Shown: in pieces, positions 14,708-20,185 of the stretch | Position numbering within the stretch: position 1 is the stretch's first letter | Layout of the letters: each line of letters begins with the position of its first letter | DNA from: an uncultured Bacteroidales bacterium | GTDB lineage: Bacteria; Bacteroidota; Bacteroidia; Bacteroidales; Muribaculaceae | Length of the DNA stretch: 20,185 nucleotides | Direction: 5' to 3' | Assembly: GCA_900539915.1 (NCBI GenBank) | Contig: UQDU01000040.1 | Coordinates: 1 to 20,185 of the forward strand | Program-made: the position numbers and the translations under genes | The notes under the pieces: generated by a model | Told to the model about the DNA's origin: nothing | What the model saw: only the letters and a program-made list of their open reading frames with translations | Databases searched by the model: none

Positions 14708-15940
14708 TCAGTCGGTGAGATGTACACGCATATGTGCGTCGGGACAGCGGAGCACAAGGCAGCTCGCCTCTGTGGCCACCACGGCGTTGGTGTTGCGCTG
14801 GCCGCTCGTGCGCAGGTCGAGTTTCTCGGCCTTGAAAGGCACATGGGCATACTTGGTCAGATACTGGGGATCGAATACAAGTCCGTCGGCTGAGTGGCCG
14901 CATATGTCAAACACTTCGTTGTACTTGACGAGCAGTGTGCCGAACTTTGATGTGATTTCATTGAAATCTATGCCCCAGCGTGTGAAGGTCTGCGCTCCCA
15001 TGACCACGTGGGTGGTGGCTATCTTGCTCAGCGACGATATGAGTTCGCTGCCGCCTACGAGTATCTTGCGTGTGCTGCCGCCGCCGGTGCCTGTAAACGC
15101 ATCACGGAGCATATCTATCAGCTGCGCCTCGCCCAAAGCGGCCTTTGACAGCGAGAAATCCTTGCCGGCCTGCATGTAGATGCCGCCGGTGGTCAGCACC
15201 TCCTCGTGTTTGCGCGGATTGGTGAAACGCTTCTTCATGCCGAACAGGAAATTCTTCTCCATGCCGAGACGCATATCCATGATGGCTATTTCCTCCTGGT
15301 CGCTGAAGGTCCATCCCACCTCCTTGTTGGCTATCTTCTGATAGGTGGATTCCTCGATCTGCATCTTGAAAATCTGGCAGTAGTTGTCATCCTTGGTGGG
15401 CAGAGCCTCAAACTGCGGTGTCTGCACATCAAGCTCGGTGGCGGCACGGCCCATGCGCACGAGGGTCACAGTAGAGTCTATGGTGACATCTGACATATCC
15501 ACATTATCCGATACCAAGGGTATCACGGTCAGATTACCCGTTGCCTCATCACGACTCATCACATAGAGCGCGACGGTGGTCTCGTCTCCGGGTACCTGTG
15601 CGCCTATACAGAGTATCGTCTCGCTCTCCTGGAATATGTCGCTGTCTACGGAGAGGGTGTAGGTCTGCACGTCGCCCAACTTCGAGGCGGCCCTAAACAA
15701 AGTGACGTTGGCGGTGTCGGGCTTCGCGCTCACGGAGTAATACTCCACAATCATGGAGCCTGACTGGCGGCAACCGCCGCAACGCGAAATCTGGTCAACC
15801 GGAGTGGCCGTAGGGCGTATCATGGTGACGCGGCGGTCTATCTCGTTGAGAAGCAGTCCGGGGGCGAGCTTGCCTGTGGTTGAAGTTGTGAGAGGTTCGC
15901 CATTGACCATGGCGCCATGGTTAAGTTTCATCTGTGACAT
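14708..15940 (-). CDS. Major capsid protein, SU10/DUF5309-like (HK97 fold expected)
   Basis: 410 residues. The N-terminal arm contains GKLAPGLLLNEIDRRVTMIR with TATPVDQISR. A beta region follows, then a spine-helix-like segment EEIAIMDMRLGMEKNFLFGM (~216-235) and KKRFTNPRKHEEVLTTGGIY. After that comes a domain with RKILVGGSELISSLSK (~291-306). The C-terminus carries WGIDFNEITSKFGTLLVKYN (~322-341), GLVFDPQYLTKYAHVPFKAE (~353-372) and a terminal strand ASCLVLRCPDAHMRVHL. This arrangement matches the SU10-type major capsid family (formerly DUF5309), whose members form icosahedral heads. I see no obvious N-terminal prohead-protease region, and no protease gene is adjacent. The gene follows the acidic scaffold-like gene by 51 bases and is coupled to the next gene with a 4-base gap. 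Confidence 0.87.
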   Translation of the reverse strand: MSQMKLNHGAMVNGEPLTTSTTGKLAPGLLLNEIDRRVTMIRPTATPVDQISRCGGCRQSGSMIVEYYSVSAKPDTANVTLFRAASKLGDVQTYTLSVDSDIFQESETILCIGAQVPGDETTVALYVMSRDEATGNLTVIPLVSDNVDMSDVTIDSTVTLVRMGRAATELDVQTPQFEALPTKDDNYCQIFKMQIEESTYQKIANKEVGWTFSDQEEIAIMDMRLGMEKNFLFGMKKRFTNPRKHEEVLTTGGIYMQAGKDFSLSKAALGEAQLIDMLRDAFTGTGGGSTRKILVGGSELISSLSKIATTHVVMGAQTFTRWGIDFNEITSKFGTLLVKYNEVFDICGHSADGLVFDPQYLTKYAHVPFKAEKLDLRTSGQRNTNAVVATEASCLVLRCPDAHMRVHLTD

Positions 15941-15951
15941 AAAAAATTTTT

Positions 15952-15969
15952 TTATAAGATTTATAAGAT
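15952..15969 (-). repeat. Tandem 9-bp repeat in the capsid gene leader
   Basis: Two adjacent TTATAAGAT units (plus-strand reading) lie 12 bases upstream of the capsid start codon, next to an A6T7 run at 15941-15953. The unit differs by one base from the tandem pair at 12051-12068, which precedes another gene of the same island at nearly the same distance. Confidence 0.7.
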
Positions 15970-15991
15970 TTACCTGATCTACCGGCGCACA

Positions 15992-16402
15992 TCAATCCCA
16001 TATGCTCGGTCTGATTCGGCGCAGAAGCACCAGGTCATCGTCCGCGTCATCACCCTCTGCCGCCACGGCAAACGCATCATCCTGACGGTGGGGCTGCTCC
16101 CAGATGCCGTTGCGGCGCATAGGCTGTGACAACATTTCGTTGCGTCCACGCCTGTATCCGCGCTGCTCGGCTTCGGCCACGGCGCATTCAAGCTCCTCAC
16201 GGCTGACTGACTCTGCGCTCTCGGGCGCAACATCCCCGTCTGCAGGGACCTCGTTCAGGGCATCCTCTTGCTCTGCCGGCTTATCCGCTTCGGCTCCGGC
16301 ATCCTTGTCATTGACATCTTCCGCCGCTTCAGCAGCGCTTACCTTGTCCTCCTCCGACGGATAGGCTTGCCGAGTAAACTGGTTTTTCCTTGATTTTGAC
16401 AT
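15992..16402 (-). CDS. Acidic scaffold-like protein, first gene of the island
   Basis: 136 residues. A basic start (MSKSRKNQFTRQAY) is followed by a long low-complexity Ala/Glu/Asp region (~16-75, e.g. KVSAAEAAEDVNDKDAGAEA). A charged helix comes next (REELECAVAEAEQRGYRRGR) and then a short tail LVLLRRIRPSIWD. It is probably largely disordered or coiled coil, with no enzyme motif. Acidic Ala/Glu-rich proteins encoded directly upstream of a capsid gene are typical of scaffolding proteins, which is my best guess. A cargo or head-interior protein is an alternative, and the conserved-looking C-terminal peptide could be the capsid-binding part. The start ATG lies about 60 bases from a TAxxTTTG element. 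Confidence 0.65.
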   Translation of the reverse strand: MSKSRKNQFTRQAYPSEEDKVSAAEAAEDVNDKDAGAEADKPAEQEDALNEVPADGDVAPESAESVSREELECAVAEAEQRGYRRGRNEMLSQPMRRNGIWEQPHRQDDAFAVAAEGDDADDDLVLLRRIRPSIWD

Positions 16403-16460
16403 AATTTGATAGGTTTAAATGGTTTGATACTGACGGGCCATCTCTTCCGTGACCACGTGA

Positions 16461-16468
16461 CAAAATTA
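16461..16468 (-). promoter_or_regulatory. Candidate -7 element of the capsid-portal island
   Basis: Minus-strand TAATTTTG is an exact TAxxTTTG match, 58 bases upstream of the first gene of the island, in the 132-base divergent intergenic region shared with the sulfatase-family gene. No clear -33 TTTG is present at 19-21 bases. If real, the island is read by the host's primary sigma factor. Confidence 0.45.
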
Positions 16469-16504
16469 CCGCCGCCCTAAACCCATACCGTGCGAAAATA
16501 TCAG

Positions 16505-16512
16505 TATCTTTG
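16505..16512 (+). promoter_or_regulatory. -7 promoter element of the YejM-like gene
   Basis: TATCTTTG is an exact TAxxTTTG element 22 bases before the ATG at 16535. It lies inside the in-frame extension that begins at a GTG (16490), which argues for the ATG as the true start. The -33 region is poor. Confidence 0.5.
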
Positions 16513-16534
16513 CATAAACCATTCATCCATCTGC

Positions 16535-18385
16535 ATGACCAATCAAACAATCAGTCAACGACTTAAACCCGGATTCGTATATCTTGCCGTCGTTACCCTC
16601 ATATTTGCCATACAACTCTCATGGTATATCGTGGGCAGCCCCATAGTCTCCGCAATGGATGCGGCAGGATGGGCTTTCTATCTGACTTCATGCCTCAGCC
16701 ACGGGGCTTGTCTGTCGCTTGCCCTCTGGCTGGTGCTCTGTCTGCCGCTGTCATTGGCGCGTCTGCCCCGTGTAGGCGGATGGCTCATGTGCCTCGGGGC
16801 GGCCATTGTATCGGTTCTGCTGTTTCTCAACATGCAGGTCTACGACATCTACCGCTTCCACATCAATGGATTCGTGCTCAATCTTGTATTCGGCGGCGGA
16901 GGCAGCGAGATATTCACGTTTGACACCTCTCTATACATACGCGAGGCTCTGCTGCTCGCCATTTTCATAGCCATAGCCGTAGGTGCATGGATTGTTTCGT
17001 TGAAATTATCGCGCCTGTGCTCGCCGGCATTTGTATGGGCTACGATAGGTGTGATGCTTGGATGCACGCTCTACGCCCATGGTTACCACTTCTATGCTGC
17101 ATTCATGCAGAAAAGCTCCGTCTTGAAGTCGCAGCGTCTGATTCCATACTATTTCCCCACCACAGCCAACTCCCTGATGCTGCGTTTCGGCCTGACCCCT
17201 CCCCAGGGCGATGCCTTCGCCGACACGCCGTCTACGGCGTCGGGCGAGGTCAACTACCCCCTCCATCCGATAACTGCCGAGAAACCTTCGCAGCAGCCCA
17301 ACATACTCCTCGTGCTGATAGACTCATGGAGCCGGTGCGCCCTTGACCCGGAGACTATGCCCAACGCATATAAATATGCACAGGACAATGTGCTGTTTGA
17401 CAATCATTTCTCTTGCTCCAACGGCACCCGCGGCTCGGTGTTCGGCCTCTATTTCTCGCTCCCGGCCTACTACTGGGACCTCTTCGAGAGCAGCAAGGTC
17501 AACCCTGTATTCATCGATACGATGCTTGAGCAGGGATACACGTGCCAGGTATATCCGGGGGCGACGCTCGTAGGACCGCCGTTTTTCCGTGTGGTGTTCC
17601 GCAAAATACCCGACCTCAACATTTCCACCCCCGGCAACACGGCATGGGACCGCGACAGGGCCATAACTGACAATTTCATCCGCGACCTGCCGCGCTACGC
17701 CGCTTCGGGGCGTCCGTTTTTCTCCATGGTTTTCTATGACCTGCCCCACAGCTTCGAAATCACTCCCGACCGCCTGAAATTCAAGCCGTCATGGACCTAC
17801 GCAGACTATACGCGGCTTAACAACGACCTTGACCCCACTGAATTTTTCAACCTCTACCGCAATACCTGTTATGAAGTCGACAAAATGCTTGGCGACCTCA
17901 TAGCTGCCCTCGAAAGAGAGGGCGTCGCCGACAATACTGTGGTGATAGTCACCGGCGACCACGCTCAGGAGTTCAACGAAAACCACAAAAATTTCTGGAG
18001 CCACGGGGGCAATTTCTCACGATGGCAGATACAGGTTCCTCTGATTATCCACGTCCCCGGCGAACAGGGCGGCATCGTGCGCCGCCACCGCACCACCCAC
18101 TACGACATAGTCCCTACTCTGATGCAGCGTTTCCTCGGTGTGAAAAACCCCGTTGACGACTATTCGGCCGGCCATCTGCTCACCGATACGGTCAGCCGCG
18201 ACTGGCATGTAGTGGGAAGCGAGCTCAACTACGGCTTTATAGTCGCCGGCGACACCATACTCGAGAAAACTCCCACGGGCGGCCTTGAAGTAACAGATGC
18301 TGCCCTCAATCCCGTTGACGGCTACCGCGTGGACCCGGCTGCATTCCGTGAGGCGATGACTCGCCTCAACCGCTTTATGAAGTGA
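16535..18385 (+). CDS. YejM/PbgA-like DUF3413 inner-membrane sulfatase-family protein
   Basis: 616 residues from the ATG at 16535. The frame can be extended to a GTG at 16490, but a promoter element lies within that extension. Five hydrophobic segments occupy roughly the first 215 residues, followed by a periplasmic alkaline-phosphatase/sulfatase-fold domain. Similarity to E. coli YejM/PbgA (LapC) is visible at VYDIYRFHINGFVLNLVF, at the interfacial FYAAFMQKSSVLKSQRLIPYYFPTTA segment and at SNGTRGSVFGLYFSLPAYYW. Metal-site residues appear intact: Asp263 (LIDSW), the candidate nucleophile Thr298 (NGTRG), Asp475-His476 (TGDH) and His490 (SHGGN). As I recall it, E. coli YejM has lost the GDH motif. 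The role could be envelope-lipid sensing or a phospho-/glycerophospho-transferase; the sequence does not decide. Confidence 0.85.
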   Translation: MTNQTISQRLKPGFVYLAVVTLIFAIQLSWYIVGSPIVSAMDAAGWAFYLTSCLSHGACLSLALWLVLCLPLSLARLPRVGGWLMCLGAAIVSVLLFLNMQVYDIYRFHINGFVLNLVFGGGGSEIFTFDTSLYIREALLLAIFIAIAVGAWIVSLKLSRLCSPAFVWATIGVMLGCTLYAHGYHFYAAFMQKSSVLKSQRLIPYYFPTTANSLMLRFGLTPPQGDAFADTPSTASGEVNYPLHPITAEKPSQQPNILLVLIDSWSRCALDPETMPNAYKYAQDNVLFDNHFSCSNGTRGSVFGLYFSLPAYYWDLFESSKVNPVFIDTMLEQGYTCQVYPGATLVGPPFFRVVFRKIPDLNISTPGNTAWDRDRAITDNFIRDLPRYAASGRPFFSMVFYDLPHSFEITPDRLKFKPSWTYADYTRLNNDLDPTEFFNLYRNTCYEVDKMLGDLIAALEREGVADNTVVIVTGDHAQEFNENHKNFWSHGGNFSRWQIQVPLIIHVPGEQGGIVRRHRTTHYDIVPTLMQRFLGVKNPVDDYSAGHLLTDTVSRDWHVVGSELNYGFIVAGDTILEKTPTGGLEVTDAALNPVDGYRVDPAAFREAMTRLNRFMK

Positions 18386-18400
18386 TGCCTTGACGCTCCC

Positions 18401-19621
18401 TTAAAGGCGGTCCTTTGGCACCATAAAACGTGCCACAATGGAAGTCAGCACAGCCACCGATATTATCAGGGCCAACACGGCAAACGCATCTGTCCACTCA
18501 ACCCTGACAGGATATGACGAGATAATCATCTTGGTGTGGTCCCCTCCCATCTTGATTATACCTGTGGTCTGCTGCACCAACGACAGCACGACTCCGAGCA
18601 CTATGCCGGCTACGCCTCCGAACAGCGTGATCAAAGCTCCCTCTATGGTGAAAATATCGGAAATCATGCGCCTCGGAGCACCCAAGGCTCTCAGTATCCC
18701 TACGCTCCCCTCCTTCTCTATTATGAGCATGGAGAGAGTGGAAATGATATTGAACGAGGCTATGACGAGGATAAATGCCAGAAGCAGAAATGTAATCCAT
18801 TTCTCCACATTGACCATGCGGAACGCCTCGGCCTGCTGCATATATCTGTCATACACCCTGTATGACGGTCCGAGTGCCGACTCTATGGCCTCACGCACTC
18901 TGCCGTCGTCTGCGCCATCGGCCAACCCGACATCCACGCGGCTCGCCTCCGTGTCATAGTCCAGCAGCGAACGTGCCTGGGCAAGCGACATAACGATGCG
19001 CGGCATGTCTGCCTCCTTGTCTTCGGCCTGATACACTGCCGACACTGTCACCGAATCCCGGCGAAACGCCGTAGCCGGCATGGCCGGATTGATGCGCCCT
19101 TTGCGACGCGGCACATACAGATGCACGAAATCATAGCTCCCGGGGAAAGCCATCAGTCCGTTGGCGGCTCCAACGCTCAGCAGCCCCTCGCCGAGACTTG
19201 ACATCCGCGCCGAGGTCACTTCGCCGTCTATTATCACCGGGGCATAGTCCACGATGCTGTCATAACCTGCCGGCACTCCGTGCACACTGACAGGCAGGTG
19301 ATACTGACGGTACACCGCCAGCGCAGCCTCGTCAATCACCGGGGCGGCTTCGGATACTCCGGCCACATTCCTGACCGCGGCGGCCACTGAATCGGCATCG
19401 GATATGACCTTCCCTGACGCCGGTTCCACCGTCAGAGCCGGCGATACGAGCGACACATGCGAAAACACCATGTCATGGAAGCCGTTGAACACCGACAGCA
19501 CACACATGATGGCCATGGTCGCAACGGCAACGCCGGCAACGGATATGATGGATATGACGTTGACGGCGTTGTGGGTCTTTCGCGAAAAGAAATAACGCAG
19601 GGCTATCCGCAGAGCGAGCAT
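18401..19621 (-). CDS. FtsX-like ABC permease, LolC/LolE type
   Basis: 406 residues with the standard topology. The N-terminal helix (NVISIISVAGVAVATMAIMC, ~21-40) follows an amphipathic start ALRYFFSRKTHNA typical of lipoprotein-releasing permeases. A large periplasmic MacB-PCD-like domain spans ~50-270. Three C-terminal helices make up the FtsX domain (ITFLLLAFILVIASFNIIST; ALITLFGGVAGIVLGVVLSL; FAVLALIISVAVLTSIVARF). The cytoplasmic coupling segment IIEKEGSVGILRALGAPRRM is the classical EKxxxIGxLRAxGA motif that contacts the ATPase. In this family it moves outer-membrane lipoproteins out of the inner membrane. No ATPase gene is adjacent. It lies downstream of rbfA and converges with the YejM-like gene, 15 bases apart. 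Confidence 0.9.
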   Translation of the reverse strand: MLALRIALRYFFSRKTHNAVNVISIISVAGVAVATMAIMCVLSVFNGFHDMVFSHVSLVSPALTVEPASGKVISDADSVAAAVRNVAGVSEAAPVIDEAALAVYRQYHLPVSVHGVPAGYDSIVDYAPVIIDGEVTSARMSSLGEGLLSVGAANGLMAFPGSYDFVHLYVPRRKGRINPAMPATAFRRDSVTVSAVYQAEDKEADMPRIVMSLAQARSLLDYDTEASRVDVGLADGADDGRVREAIESALGPSYRVYDRYMQQAEAFRMVNVEKWITFLLLAFILVIASFNIISTLSMLIIEKEGSVGILRALGAPRRMISDIFTIEGALITLFGGVAGIVLGVVLSLVQQTTGIIKMGGDHTKMIISSYPVRVEWTDAFAVLALIISVAVLTSIVARFMVPKDRL

Positions 19622-19646
19622 AGCATCTATCAGTGATGAATTAATA

Positions 19647-19750
19647 TTGTAGGGACATACCGTTCATATGTAGGGAATGTCGTTCATATGTTGTAGGGAC
19701 ATGCCATGGCATGTCGCCTAAAGCCATGCTAATGAGTGGTGTTGCGCAAC
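19647..19750. repeat. Dispersed palindromic repeat between rbfA and the permease gene
   Basis: The 43 bases at 19694-19736 match 3836-3878 with one mismatch and contain the 18-bp palindrome GACATGCCATGGCATGTC (19698-19715). Beside it, CGTTCATATGT occurs twice (19661-19671 and 19681-19691) and TTGTAGGGACAT twice (19647-19658 and 19691-19702), so this is a compound, partly degenerate array. A further palindrome GTTGCGCAAC lies at 19741-19750. It fills most of the 145-base gap between rbfA and the permease gene. Confidence 0.85.
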
Positions 19751-19766
19751 GCACGCCATCTGGAGA

Positions 19767-20120
19767 TTACTCCGCAGCTTTCTCGTCAGTCTTGAGCAAC
19801 CTGTCGATATTCTCGAGGTAATCCAAGGAGTCGTCAAGATAAAACGCCAGTTCGGGCACTTTGCGCAACTGATAGCGCACTTTCTGTGCCAGCTCGTAGC
19901 GGATGGTTTTCATCTGCTCCTTGGCTGCCTGAAGCACATCCTGGGCCTTGTCTGACGGAAACACCGAGAGATACACTTTGGCTATGCTCAGGTCAGGCGA
20001 CACCCTGACTGCGCTCACCGACACTATGGTGCCGTGGGTCTTGGCTGTCTGCTGACGGAATATTTCACTTATCTCCTTCTGGAGGAGACGGCATATCTTG
20101 GCTTGACGTGTTGATTCCAT
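19767..20120 (-). CDS. rbfA: 30S ribosome-binding factor RbfA
   Basis: 117 residues, the usual length for this KH-fold 30S maturation factor, which binds near helix 44 of 16S rRNA during late small-subunit assembly and cold adaptation. The N-terminal helix RQAKICRLLQKEISEIFRQQ is followed by the strand pattern VSVSAVRVSPDLSIAKVYLS. The helix YELAQKVRYQLRK leads into the diagnostic VPELAFYLDDSLDYLENID near the C-terminus. It is a cytoplasmic protein. The permease gene follows on the same strand 145 bases downstream, a pairing I associate with Bacteroidales, here interrupted by the dispersed repeat. The ATG at 20120 follows an AT-rich leader. Confidence 0.95.
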   Translation of the reverse strand: MESTRQAKICRLLQKEISEIFRQQTAKTHGTIVSVSAVRVSPDLSIAKVYLSVFPSDKAQDVLQAAKEQMKTIRYELAQKVRYQLRKVPELAFYLDDSLDYLENIDRLLKTDEKAAE

Positions 20121-20185
20121 AAATAGATAGTTTAGAGGGTGTTTAATAACAAAAGTTAAATCCTGAGCTGCGGATTTTGAGATGG

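Larger units (their letters stand above)
11594..16402 (-). mobile_element. Capsid-portal island (phage-head-like gene cluster)
   Basis: Six consecutive minus-strand genes encode, in transcription order, an acidic scaffold-like protein, an SU10/DUF5309-like major capsid protein, a connector-like protein, a portal and two small unknown proteins. Gaps are 4-92 bases. No terminase, maturation protease, tail, lysis, integrase, replication or repressor gene is visible. Flanks are ordinary chromosomal genes. I see no att-like direct repeat or tRNA at either edge. All frames are open and composition looks like the neighbours, which argues against recent arrival or decay. It could be a conserved prophage relic, a satellite needing a helper motor, or a domesticated capsid system. 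Confidence 0.75.

Noticed and set aside
14704..14850. N-terminal extension of the connector-like gene into the capsid gene
   Set aside because: It reads the capsid coding sequence out of frame; the ATG at 14703, four bases after the capsid stop, gives a sensible coupled start.
16490..16534. GTG-initiated N-terminal extension of the YejM-like protein
   Set aside because: The extension contains an exact TAxxTTTG promoter element and has no homologous character; the ATG at 16535 is preferred.
11416..16534. att sites, integrase or tRNA bordering the capsid-portal island
   Set aside because: I looked for direct repeats shared by the two edges and for tRNA-like sequence and saw none, so no integration-site claim is made.

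Overview
The window looks like a chromosomal segment from a gut-type Bacteroidales bacterium, plausibly of the Muribaculaceae or a relative. This is inferred from four things: TAxxTTTG-type -7 promoter elements with weak ribosome binding sites, surface lipoproteins of the DUF5689/DUF6359 type beside a TonB-dependent receptor, a DUF2795 small acidic protein, and the rbfA/LolE-like permease pair. The first ~800 bases look AT-richer than the rest and hold a truncated ORF6N-domain gene remnant.

Layout. 1-830: terminator-like hairpin, ORF6N fragment, otherwise empty. 831-2208 (minus strand): a probable housekeeping operon of mscL, a PduO-type cobalamin adenosyltransferase and a DUF2795 protein, closed by a strong hairpin. 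2517-3527 (plus): gapA with its own promoter and terminator and strongly biased codons. 3590-4080: a repeat-rich intergenic region with nested inverted repeats, including a palindromic element that recurs at 19694. 4139-11415 (minus): a three-gene surface operon of TonB-dependent receptor, DUF5689 plus choice-of-anchor-J lipoprotein, and DUF5689 plus four DUF6359-like OB-fold units. It has no SusD partner and looks like an uptake system of unknown substrate.

11594-16402 (minus): the most unusual part, a six-gene head-morphogenesis island. It encodes an acidic scaffold-like protein, an SU10/DUF5309-type major capsid protein, a connector-like protein, a portal protein and two unknown small proteins. 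I see no terminase, protease, tail, lysis, integrase or replication gene. All six frames are open, and the island sits between ordinary chromosomal genes behind a host-like promoter. It may be a prophage relic under purifying selection, a satellite that borrows a helper's packaging motor, or a domesticated capsid/portal system.

16535-20120: a YejM/PbgA-like DUF3413 membrane sulfatase-fold protein (plus) that keeps the metal-site residues, converging on a LolC/LolE-type FtsX permease and rbfA (minus). The second copy of the palindromic repeat lies between the permease and rbfA. Family assignments come from motif recognition by eye; no database search was run.
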